A stretch of 21,309 nucleotides of DNA, taken from contig PWUB01000151.1 in the NCBI GenBank assembly GCA_003563755.1, positions 1-21,309 of the forward strand, read 5' to 3'. The notes below the pieces were generated by a model. It saw only the letters and a program-made list of their open reading frames with translations, did not search any database and had not been told where the DNA came from. The stretch is from Clostridia bacterium. Its GTDB lineage: Bacteria > Bacillota_E > SLMV01 > PUMD01. Positions within the stretch are counted from its first letter, which is position 1. Each line of letters opens with the position of its first letter. Shown here piece by piece: positions 7,752 to 14,833 of this stretch. The translations under genes were made by a program, and so were the position numbers.

Positions 7752-10010
7752 TCAGGCCTTGTAGACCTTGACCCCAAAGTCCGTCATGCATGCTCCCATT
7801 CCCGGGTCCTCGAGTTCCGACATCTCTTCGAACGTCATGTCAGGAATCAAATCTCCATCATTTGCCCCGACACCTCCGGCGAGGGTCAGATCCCTGCTCC
7901 AGTGACCGAACCCGTGGTCCACCTTCACGCAATCAGGGCGAATGCCCTCGATCAGCCTGGCTTTCAGCTTTATCCGTCCCACCCTCGACTCGACGTACAC
8001 TTCATCACCATCCCGAATGCCCAGTTCTCTCCCTAGGGAGGCATTCATGGTGGCATGGTTCTCCGGATATACCTCCATCAGCAGCGGGTTGTTCTGGGTC
8101 TGGGTCATCTTGTGTGTAGCTGGTCTGCTTATGAGGAAGTGATACGGGTACTCGTCCGATGGTTCCTCCCGGCGGGGCTTCCAATGAGGCAGGGGAGGAA
8201 AACCTGCGTCTTGCAGGACGGTGGAGTACAGCTCTATCTTACCGCTCGGTGTGTTAAACGATGTCCTGGGTTGAAGGACCTGCCTGTCCTCCCAGAGGCC
8301 CGTCGGACTGTCGGCAAGCTCCTGCCAGGAGGTGCCGACTGCCCGGAGCTGTTTATCGTTGAACTCACCACCCGATACGCCCTCGAAGTACTCGCCGTAA
8401 CCCATAGCTTCGGCCAGCTGAGCGACAATGGTTCCGAAACCCCTTGTGTCGTGCAGGGACTCGACTGCTGGGAGCCTGACTGCAATCTGCGGGTAGAGGC
8501 TGTGGTATCCCCGGGCGCTGAATCCGCTGATTTCCAGCCAGTGGGGCTCAGGAAGAACGATGTCAGCTATCTGGGCCATCTCCGAGGGGTAGATCTCGCA
8601 GCAGACCATGAAATCGAGGCTCGACAGTGCCTCAGTCATTCTCACGGCGTTCGGGAATGAGAGGGTATTATACCGCCTCACCACCGCTCCCTTGACAGGA
8701 TAGGGATCCTCATTGAGGATTCCGTGGGCAAGGGTGGCAAAATTACCGCGGACAGTGCCCAGCAACGGGTTATCTCTCTCCCACGCATCGACACGCTCGC
8801 GGCGGGACGTTGGGTACGGCGGTGGAGGGAACACCGAATCCAGTCCGGGCATACTCGGATTGCGCGAAAGAATCGTGCCGCCGGGTCTGTCGATGGTTCC
8901 CACCAGAGCGTTCAGTATCAACTGCGCCTGGGCCAACCTCGTGCTGTTAGCGTAATTGGGCCCGGCAGCATCGCGCTTATGGCTCGGAATATGGGCGGGG
9001 CTTGCGCTCGCGAATTCCCTGGCTATACGGGTGATGGTATCGGCCTCAATGCCAGTCAGCTCCGCAGCCCAGTCCGGGGTATATTCCCCTGCAAACTCCT
9101 TGAGTTGATCGATGCCGGTAGTGTACTCCTCGACGAACGCCTGATCATACAGCCCTTCCCGCACGATAATGTGTATCATAGCCAGGCAGAAAGCCAGATC
9201 CGTGCCGGGTTTTATGGGCAACCACTCGTGGGCCTTCGAGGCCGTCACGGACTTGTACGGATCAAGGACCACCAGCTTCGCACCCCGCTGAAGTGCCCTG
9301 GTGGCGTTTCTGACCTGCATGTTCTTGCCCTTGCCCAGGCCATCCCAGCCGAAGGACAGGATGTAACGGCAGTTTTCGACATCGTAGGTCCAGGGCTTGG
9401 CGCCACCGGTAACCATTGCTTTCCACACCGCTTCCTGGGTGGTGAAGCAGGTGGATTGGTGCGCCACGAAATTGGGAGTACCTATGGCCCGCCCCAGTCT
9501 CATGAGATACGGGTGGCTCCGTGAAAGCATCAGGATAGACTCCGGGCCATACTGATCAATGACCTCGTTCAATCCGTCAGCAGCTTTCTCAATGGCTTCA
9601 TCCCACGAGATCCTCACGAAGCCAGGATCTTCATTCATGCCCTTGTTGGGGTTGGTTCTCTTCATCGGGAACTTGACCCGGTCTGGATCATAAAGCGTCT
9701 TAAGTGCACTGTATCCCTTGACGCACAGCCGCCCCCCCTCCGAAGGATCGAGGGGATCCCCGGCGGCGAGATCATGGGGATTGCCGGAAAGGTGAACGAC
9801 CCTTCCGTCCCTGACGTGAACCTTCATCGCGCATCCCCCGCTGCAGACACTGCAGAAATTGGGTACGACCTGGTCGGCGTCCTCCACCACACCCTCTCGT
9901 TGAACAGCCCGGGCGAAGGTCGGAATGGGCATACCCGTCCCCACAGCCACCCCCGTCCCCAGCATCAGCTTCAGGAAGTCACGCCGTCGCATCTCGAGGT
10001 TCTCACTCAC
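7752..10010 (-). CDS. Tat-exported molybdopterin oxidoreductase catalytic subunit (DMSO reductase superfamily, PsrA/PhsA/ArrA-like)
   Basis: This 752-residue protein is a complex iron-sulfur molybdoenzyme catalytic subunit. It starts with a Tat signal: RRRDFLKL at about residues 8-15, then a hydrophobic stretch and FARA before the mature protein. The N-terminal [4Fe-4S] site is C53-x2-C56-x3-C60...C96. The likely molybdenum ligand is Cys188 in HQSTCFTT; a cysteine at this place is typical of polysulfide, thiosulfate and arsenate reductases and Nap-type enzymes. A molydopterin-dinucleotide binding domain closes the C-terminus. The substrate cannot be assigned. GTG 10010 is chosen since GGGGAGG lies 9 nt upstream; ATG 10034 has no good ribosome site. 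It sits between the TorD-like chaperone and the Fe-S subunit. Confidence 0.9.
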   Translation of the reverse strand: MSENLEMRRRDFLKLMLGTGVAVGTGMPIPTFARAVQREGVVEDADQVVPNFCSVCSGGCAMKVHVRDGRVVHLSGNPHDLAAGDPLDPSEGGRLCVKGYSALKTLYDPDRVKFPMKRTNPNKGMNEDPGFVRISWDEAIEKAADGLNEVIDQYGPESILMLSRSHPYLMRLGRAIGTPNFVAHQSTCFTTQEAVWKAMVTGGAKPWTYDVENCRYILSFGWDGLGKGKNMQVRNATRALQRGAKLVVLDPYKSVTASKAHEWLPIKPGTDLAFCLAMIHIIVREGLYDQAFVEEYTTGIDQLKEFAGEYTPDWAAELTGIEADTITRIAREFASASPAHIPSHKRDAAGPNYANSTRLAQAQLILNALVGTIDRPGGTILSRNPSMPGLDSVFPPPPYPTSRRERVDAWERDNPLLGTVRGNFATLAHGILNEDPYPVKGAVVRRYNTLSFPNAVRMTEALSSLDFMVCCEIYPSEMAQIADIVLPEPHWLEISGFSARGYHSLYPQIAVRLPAVESLHDTRGFGTIVAQLAEAMGYGEYFEGVSGGEFNDKQLRAVGTSWQELADSPTGLWEDRQVLQPRTSFNTPSGKIELYSTVLQDAGFPPLPHWKPRREEPSDEYPYHFLISRPATHKMTQTQNNPLLMEVYPENHATMNASLGRELGIRDGDEVYVESRVGRIKLKARLIEGIRPDCVKVDHGFGHWSRDLTLAGGVGANDGDLIPDMTFEEMSELEDPGMGACMTDFGVKVYKA

Positions 10011-10039
10011 AGATTTTCGCCTCCCCGCATACATTTCAT

Positions 10040-10600
10040 CTAGCTTTCGACGGCATCATACACTCTCTTTTCGGCATCAAGAAAAGTCAGGCCGAATTCG
10101 GCCACCGACCGGTAGAACTCCGCATGGGGATTGTCAATGACATCCCTGAACAGCTGTGGCATCCAGGTGATCACATGCTGGGTGAAGAATGCTCTGGCTT
10201 CGTCGTGCTGATCTTCGAATATTAAGTGCGCCATAAAGGACAGCTCGACGGCACAATGATCCTCAGGGAGGGCGGAGTCACGGAGGGACCAACCGCATCG
10301 CTGATAGAATGCTTTCACTCTAATCCAGGGATCCCGCATTAACAGGGGCTCATCACCACGGTAAACCGACTCGTATGGTTTGACACCACCCGGTAACAGG
10401 AAGAGGCGAGCAAATTCCCTCTGCCTATCCAGGGCAGCGTCTTCCATTGAAGACCGAGTTTCAGCATCTCGCACCAGCTTCAGTACCGGGTGTTCCGAAT
10501 CTTCAAGGTACGAATGGAATGACTCATCTATAACCGCCTCAGCCAGAAACCCTGACAAGAGGGCATACTGCCGGATCCGATCGCCTGATGCAGCACCCAA
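10040..10600 (-). CDS. TorD/DmsD-family molybdoenzyme maturation chaperone
   Basis: The 186-residue all-helical protein matches the TorD family, cytoplasmic chaperones that hold the Tat signal and apo-catalytic subunit until the molybdenum cofactor is inserted. Family marks are FARLFLLPGG followed by PYESVY, and the PEDHCAVELSFMAHL motif, equivalent to the P-D-H-x3-E-L pattern of the group. It is the first gene of the operon and ends 29 bp before the catalytic subunit, its expected client. TTG 10600 is chosen because AGGGGAGG is about 10 nt upstream and the -10 box at 10652-10657 would place the transcript start near 10642, where the alternative TTG lies. Confidence 0.85.
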   Translation of the reverse strand: MGAASGDRIRQYALLSGFLAEAVIDESFHSYLEDSEHPVLKLVRDAETRSSMEDAALDRQREFARLFLLPGGVKPYESVYRGDEPLLMRDPWIRVKAFYQRCGWSLRDSALPEDHCAVELSFMAHLIFEDQHDEARAFFTQHVITWMPQLFRDVIDNPHAEFYRSVAEFGLTFLDAEKRVYDAVES

Positions 10601-10643
10601 GATAGTCCTACCTCCCCTCGGAAGCTGGCTTTGAGCATACAAC

Positions 10644-10682
10644 GTAAGATTATTATATAAGGATCTTACTCTTCAACTGCAA
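10644..10682 (-). promoter_or_regulatory. Promoter of the respiratory operon with overlapping 26-bp palindrome
   Basis: On the minus strand a perfect -10 TATAAT (10652-10657) lies in an AT-rich stretch, with a weaker -35 TTGCAG (10677-10682) at 19 bp or TTGAAG nearer. The -10 is centred in a palindrome at 10644-10669: arms GTAAGAT and ATCTTAC flank a core TTATATAA, with 22 of 26 positions symmetrical. A dimeric repressor bound here would block the promoter. The motif is not an FNR/CRP half-site pair. Confidence 0.65.
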
Positions 10683-10788
10683 GTACTGCTTATCTAAGTG
10701 ACGAGGCGATTCGTGCATGGAGTGGACCGGATGGACACCGGCAGGCGTGGTCAGAGTCGGGGCAAGAGAGGGATATCGGATCGGGTGC

Positions 10789-11239
10789 TTACGATCCCTG
10801 GACAGCACCTGGCAGGCTCTCTGGATCCACAGTGTCCTCCTTGAGGTCCACCAGCGTCTTCTTCCGATCCCCCTCAGGGGAGTTCCTCCTCCCTCTCTGC
10901 AAGGGCTGCCAGAAGCCGCACGGGATCATCAGCATACAGTGTCGACAGCGCCTCGGGGAGTCCTGTGCCTCTCAGCAACAGTTTGACATCCCTCAGCATG
11001 GGCCAGGCCGTCCATCTGGTAGACGGCATTGTCGAAATGATCAACGCCTTTCGGATCCACCCGGCCCGGTCACCGTTTTCACTACCTGGGCATCAGGCAG
11101 ATCATCAATGCCACAGATGACGACTGGCGTGCACTCACCAGTCAGTGTCCGGATCCGCATGCTCCTGGCATAACTCGCTGGCGGCTCTGGGGACCTCCAG
11201 CCCCGGTCGTGCGTACCGATGACAGACCGCTACCGGCAC
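10789..11239 (-). pseudogene. Decayed gene remnant, family not recognised
   Basis: No single long frame crosses this stretch, yet three coding-like pieces occur in order on the minus strand, in different frames. They are 11135-11239 (34 codons, containing HRYARPGLEVPRAASEL), 10874-10999 (41 codons, containing LLRGTGLPEALSTLYADDP) and a piece ending at 10789 (containing KKTLVDLKEDTVDPESLPGA). A further piece in between reads TPVVICGIDDLPDAQVV. The amino-acid make-up and codon use of each look like real protein, and each ends in a stop. This pattern fits a gene broken by frameshifts, or sequencing errors in an intact gene of roughly 150 residues. I do not recognise the family. Confidence 0.45.
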
Positions 11240-11242
11240 CCG

Positions 11243-11449
11243 TCAGCCGAACAGTACCGGCAGCAAACAGGCCAGAGCCATTATTCCCATCCCTACCGCG
11301 GTGAGGGTCTCGTTACCGGTGGCGACTCCGCGATACAGGATCGCAAAGTTGCCCCAGGCCAGAATGACGGACCAGAGAAGTGCCTTCCTCCGGTCGGTAA
11401 TGCCGCACGCGCTCGCTAACCTCTTCGCCACGCCCCGATCATCATCCAC
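11243..11449 (-). CDS. Small two-helix membrane protein
   Basis: This 68-residue protein has a charged N-terminus (DDDRGVAKRLASACGITDRRK) and two hydrophobic segments, about residues 24-40 and 50-67, the second ending at the C-terminus. GTG 11449 is 15 bp after the permease stop, with AGGAG about 11 nt upstream that overlaps the end of the permease gene. Tight spacing suggests co-translation with the permease. Small two-helix proteins often accompany solute carriers as accessory subunits; a role with this carrier is inference. No named family is recognised. Confidence 0.65.
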   Translation of the reverse strand: MDDDRGVAKRLASACGITDRRKALLWSVILAWGNFAILYRGVATGNETLTAVGMGIMALACLLPVLFG

Positions 11450-11464
11450 CGCCGAACCATCTCC

Positions 11465-13036
11465 TCACGGGATGTTTGTGAATAGGTACGAGGTACTGAC
11501 GAAACCAAGCAACCCCAGGATGAGTGTGATGACCAGGGTGTAGCTCATGGATTTCCTGATGATGTCTCCCTCCTGCCCGACGATCCCCGTCACACCCGAG
11601 GCCAGGGCCACGTTCATGGGGGTCACTGCGTTCCCTATCGATGCTCCTGCCGTCTGCAGAGACGACACTATCCACGAGCTCGCTCCCAGGATTATCGCCA
11701 CGTCACGCTGAAAAGCTCCGAACAGAATGTTCGATGAAGTGTTGCTGCCAGTCATGAACGCCCCGAGAAGCCCGACGAAGGGAGCTACCACCGGGTAGGC
11801 GCTGCGGGTGAACTCGGCGGCTCCCTGGGCCAGGAGCGTGGTCATCCCGGAATCCATCATGACCACGGCCATCATGCTCATGGTCATGACCGTGACCGTG
11901 GCAGGTACGGCCTGCCGCAGCACCCGGGCCAGCACCCTGGATCCGTCGCCTGCCTGCCACATGCCCGCCCTGCTGAAGAACAAAACGGTGATGAAGACCG
12001 AAAGGAAGATCAGGGTGCCCGGGGTGGTCAGAAGCGATATTGGTGCGTACGGCGACACCGCCTCAACAACGTAACCGAAGGAAGTCTCAACTCTCGGGAA
12101 GGCCAGTCCCACGCGCAACTGTGCCAGGATTTCACGGGCGGGGGTCAGGTAAACGCCGAAGACCAAGAGTAGCAGAATGTAGTAGGGAGCAAACGCCCGG
12201 TGGAAGCTGCTGCCGCGTATCTCCTCTCCCTCGCCATCAGGACGATACCAGCGGCTTCGGGGCAGCACTAACCCCCCCACGAGCATGCCCGCCACGCCCG
12301 ACACCACCGACGCGATGTACGGGGTTATGAAGTTGGCCATGATGAGCGTCGTGGCTCCCATGGTCCCACCGATAACCAGCACCGCCATCAGCCCGTGCCG
12401 CAGTCCCCGAATCCCTCTGTATAGCAGGCAGATACTGCCGCCGACCAGAACACCAGCTATGGCAAGGAAGATCGAGCTCCACAGAGCCAGACCCTCCGGG
12501 CTGAGTCCCGTCATACTGACCAGAGCCGCATAGGATGAGCCCAGGGAACCGAAGGTCACCGCCCAGGAATGCCCGAGCAGTGCGGAAGCGGCAGCCACCA
12601 CTGGAGGAAAACCCAGGCCCACGAGCAGCGGCGAGGCCACCGCCACGCAGGTACCGAAACCACATACCCCCTGCAAGAACGAGGGGAAAGCCCAACCCAG
12701 AACCAGGAGCTGCAGCACCTTGTCGCCCCCCGTAAGCTTCGCGAAGGTGTCTGCTATGATTTTAAACGCCCCCGCGATATCCACCACGTTGTAAAGAGTC
12801 ATTGCCCCCCAGATGATGTACAGGATGAAAATCGTTGTCCACAAGCCCTTGATAGAAGCGGAAGCAATGAGGTCCAGCCCACCCCCAAAGACGGCCACTG
12901 CAACTGCACAGGCAATGAACCAGCTGAGCGCACCGGCCCGACCACCGCTCCAGCGAAATGCCATCATGAGTACCAGCACGAACACTATGGGGGACAGCGC
13001 TAAAATCCAGTTCAGAAGACTCAACGAAGGTAGCAC
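11465..13036 (-). CDS. L-lactate permease family transporter (LctP/LldP-type)
   Basis: The 523-residue protein is a polytopic membrane carrier with about 12-14 hydrophobic segments. It matches the lactate permease family, which takes up lactate or glycolate with protons. Family features are the conserved FPSFLQGVCGFGTCVAVASPLL segment near residues 115-135, and the C-terminal half sequences FMTGSNTSSNILFG and ASSWIVSSLQTAGASIGNA. E. coli LldP is about 550 residues, so the length fits. GTG 13036 has AAGAGGA a few bases upstream. It is preceded by a GntR/FCD regulator and followed by the 68-residue membrane protein. No lactate dehydrogenase or LutABC genes lie nearby, so the substrate could be another hydroxy- or carboxylic acid. 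Confidence 0.9.
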   Translation of the reverse strand: MLPSLSLLNWILALSPIVFVLVLMMAFRWSGGRAGALSWFIACAVAVAVFGGGLDLIASASIKGLWTTIFILYIIWGAMTLYNVVDIAGAFKIIADTFAKLTGGDKVLQLLVLGWAFPSFLQGVCGFGTCVAVASPLLVGLGFPPVVAAASALLGHSWAVTFGSLGSSYAALVSMTGLSPEGLALWSSIFLAIAGVLVGGSICLLYRGIRGLRHGLMAVLVIGGTMGATTLIMANFITPYIASVVSGVAGMLVGGLVLPRSRWYRPDGEGEEIRGSSFHRAFAPYYILLLLVFGVYLTPAREILAQLRVGLAFPRVETSFGYVVEAVSPYAPISLLTTPGTLIFLSVFITVLFFSRAGMWQAGDGSRVLARVLRQAVPATVTVMTMSMMAVVMMDSGMTTLLAQGAAEFTRSAYPVVAPFVGLLGAFMTGSNTSSNILFGAFQRDVAIILGASSWIVSSLQTAGASIGNAVTPMNVALASGVTGIVGQEGDIIRKSMSYTLVITLILGLLGFVSTSYLFTNIP

Positions 13037-13092
13037 GAGGTCCTCTTCCCCTCAGGTCAGCCGCCATCGGCCTCGGTTGTGATCTGCCACGA

Positions 13093-13118
13093 GTGCAGGT
13101 ACTGCAGGGTACGTGCAC
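13093..13118. promoter_or_regulatory. Inverted repeat downstream of the permease promoter, candidate operator
   Basis: The arms GTGCAGGTAC and GTACGTGCAC are complementary at nine of ten positions and are separated by 6 bp. It lies 10 bp downstream of the predicted -10, so a bound protein would obstruct transcription. The nearby GntR/FCD regulator is the obvious candidate, although the repeat lacks the usual TGGT-N3-ACCA core of FadR-type sites. Confidence 0.5.
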
Positions 13119-13128
13119 ACCAACTAAC

Positions 13129-13157
13129 AGTATAACGCTCGCCGCTGAGCATGAGAA
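13129..13157 (-). promoter_or_regulatory. Promoter of the lactate-permease-type gene
   Basis: On the minus strand TTCTCA (13152-13157, four of six matches) is followed after 17 bp by TATACT (13129-13134, five of six matches). The predicted leader is about 85 nt and contains the inverted repeat at 13093-13118. Confidence 0.5.
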
Positions 13158-13424
13158 CCGCACGCCCCCAGATACGGTCCGTGCGACCTCACCATGCGCA
13201 GCCCGAAAATGCGCGGCAATGCGACCCGCAATGCAGGCGCCTGAGATCCTTTATGATGCAGATTGTGAGGAGGCCGCGTGGCGTGCAACAGCCGACAGGG
13301 ATGGCTATGCATCTCACGGGGATGGCACCAGCCATGACCCCGGTGGAGAGGGGAGGCAGGATCAGGCCGGACCGGGATCATCGGCGGCAGGACGAACAGA
13401 CACCGAATGACATGAATCCTGCCT

Positions 13425-14141
13425 TCATTCTCCAGCACGGATCCGCTCCACGGTCTCCAGGTGCCGCATCATGGCCGTCTCGGCGGCCTGGGGATTACGG
13501 AGGGCAATGCACTTGGCAATATCGCGGTGCTGCTCCAGGGAACGCCGCATCTTCTCCTCGATGCGGGAGGTCTTACCCAGCCTGCTCCGGATGGCGTGAA
13601 TCATGCGCAGCAGGACGCGATTGTGGGCAGCACTGGCCACGATGAGGTGAAACTCCACGCTCAGCTCCACGAAGTGCTCCCTGTCTTTCAGGCATTTCTC
13701 GCACTCATCCACGTTGTCCAGGATGCGCTTGATGTCAGCGTGGGTGGCCCGGAGAGCGGCCAGCTTCACGCAGCGGGCCTCCAGGGCTTTCCTGGTTTCC
13801 GATACCTCCTTGTACGGAATGCCGTCCATCATGACGACCAGCTTCACGGGCATGTCCAGGATGTTCTGCCCGCTCTTTCTCAGGACCGTTCTCTTGCCCT
13901 GGTGTACCATCACCACGCCGAGCTCATCGAGAACCCTGATGGCCTCCCTGACCGAGGAACGCCCCACGTCCAAACTCTGTGCGAGCTGTATCTCGGAGGG
14001 AAGCTGGTCTCCGGGACGAAGTCTTCCCGCTTCTATGAGGTACTCGATGTGATCGATGATCCGACGGGGAAGAGACTTGCCGATTTCCGGACGCTCCAAG
14101 CCTGACGGGTCGTCACCCACCCGTTTAGGATCACTATTCAC
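13425..14141 (-). CDS. GntR-family transcriptional regulator, FadR/FCD subfamily
   Basis: This 238-residue protein has an N-terminal winged helix (about residues 25-90: RPGDQLPSEIQLAQSL, then GRSSVREAIRVLDELGVV) and a C-terminal helical FCD ligand-binding domain. Such regulators control uptake and breakdown of organic acids, releasing DNA when the acid binds. The FCD histidines in EFHLIV, LEQHRDI and MRHLE are present, but the aspartate usually four residues before the first is Ser here (ELSVEFH), so metal binding may differ. GTG 14141 is chosen because AAGGGGGAG lies 6 nt upstream; in-frame ATG 14159 lacks this. It lies upstream of the lactate-type permease and probably regulates it. Confidence 0.88.
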   Translation of the reverse strand: MNSDPKRVGDDPSGLERPEIGKSLPRRIIDHIEYLIEAGRLRPGDQLPSEIQLAQSLDVGRSSVREAIRVLDELGVVMVHQGKRTVLRKSGQNILDMPVKLVVMMDGIPYKEVSETRKALEARCVKLAALRATHADIKRILDNVDECEKCLKDREHFVELSVEFHLIVASAAHNRVLLRMIHAIRSRLGKTSRIEEKMRRSLEQHRDIAKCIALRNPQAAETAMMRHLETVERIRAGE

Positions 14142-14156
14142 CGTGAACTCCCCCTT

Positions 14157-14187
14157 CATGGGCACGGCAGAGCCGTGCAGGCCCATG
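14157..14187 (-). promoter_or_regulatory. Hairpin in the leader of the GntR-type gene
   Basis: CATGGGC and ACGGC pair with GCCGT and GCCCATG around a 3-nt loop, a 12-bp stem with a 4-nt bulge. It ends just before the Shine-Dalgarno sequence of the regulator gene. It could be an operator for autoregulation or an mRNA structure affecting translation. Confidence 0.45.
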
Positions 14188-14242
14188 GCATAGCACCAGT
14201 TAGAATTCAACGCCGGACCCCGCCACTCCTGCTTGCATCGGG

Positions 14243-14270
14243 ATCATACAGGCATTCCCTGATAGATCAA
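14243..14270 (-). promoter_or_regulatory. Promoter of the GntR-type gene
   Basis: On the minus strand TTGATC (14265-14270) and TATGAT (14243-14248) are 16 bp apart, with four and five of six consensus matches. The leader would be about 95 nt and include the hairpin at 14157-14187. Confidence 0.55.
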
Positions 14271-14282
14271 GGTTTGAACCCT

Positions 14283-14633
14283 TCACGCCTCGCTGCCATC
14301 CGGAGGCATCACGAAACGGATGCACACCGGATATCGATAGCGCTCTCCCCTGGCTGCGGCCAGGGCTCCGATGATTGACAAAACCACCTCCGCTACCAGG
14401 ACCGCGAGGGCCGTGAGAACGCCGAGCATCAACAGCACTAACAGGGCGGAAGCGACCTGCGCCAGGGCGGTCGTTAGCTGAAAGTTGATGACCTCCCTGG
14501 CCTGGTCCCGCACGAGGTCCTCCTCGGACCTCAACCAGTACACGATCAACGGCCCGATGAAACCGGTGAGCAGACCGAGAACGTGGACCAGGGCAGCATA
14601 CCTGGTCTCTTCCGATACCCTTGTGCCCTCCAT
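14283..14633 (-). CDS. DUF4870 (Tic20-like) membrane protein
   Basis: The 116-residue protein matches the DUF4870 family: YAALVHVLGLLTGFIGPLIVYW, then REVINFQLTTAL, the family hallmark in which a first helix is followed by a conserved N-F-Q segment. Three hydrophobic helices are visible (about residues 12-32, 50-75 and 76-92). ATG 14633 has GGGGAGG 7 nt upstream; the frame extends far upstream but without coding character. It lies between the M28 peptidase and the GntR-type gene on the same strand. The molecular function of the family is unknown. Confidence 0.85.
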   Translation of the reverse strand: MEGTRVSEETRYAALVHVLGLLTGFIGPLIVYWLRSEEDLVRDQAREVINFQLTTALAQVASALLVLLMLGVLTALAVLVAEVVLSIIGALAAARGERYRYPVCIRFVMPPDGSEA

Positions 14634-14778
14634 GGCACACCCTCCCCGCGGATTGAAGACAGGTGCCTGGGATGGAGTCATGTCCGCACAGAGTTCGAGA
14701 AGTCGAGTGCCCCCGGCCAGGGCGTACATAGACTGAGCGGTGCGCTGGGGAATGCTTGGCAGATATCCTGGGAAAGGG

Positions 14779-14818
14779 CCGGCGGTGCACCTGCACATCG
14801 TGCCAGAGCCACCGCCGG
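14779..14818. terminator. Stem-loop after the M28 peptidase gene, possible terminator
   Basis: CCGGCGGTG and CACCGCCGG are perfectly complementary around a 22-nt loop, starting 16 bp after the peptidase stop. The following CCTTTCCC is only partly T-rich, so intrinsic termination is uncertain. Confidence 0.4.
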
Positions 14819-14833
14819 TGTCAACCTAGTACC

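Larger units (their letters stand above)
13037..13424. other. 388-bp intergenic region between regulator gene and permease
   Basis: Apart from the permease promoter and inverted repeat annotated separately, I see no gene here. The open frames across 13124-13438 are rich in His, Arg and Pro and look like noise. A GGCAGGA/TCCTGCC pairing just after the regulator stop, with a loop of about 24 nt, could weakly end that transcript but lacks a U-tract. Confidence 0.4.

Noticed and set aside
13124..13438. 104-codon minus-strand frame between regulator and permease
   Set aside because: Rich in His, Arg and Pro, no ribosome site, overlaps the end of the regulator gene and the permease promoter.
14810..14829. 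Consensus -35 TTGACA directly after the M28 stop
   Set aside because: No -10-like hexamer at 15-19 bp, and the sequence belongs to the stem-loop at 14779-14818.
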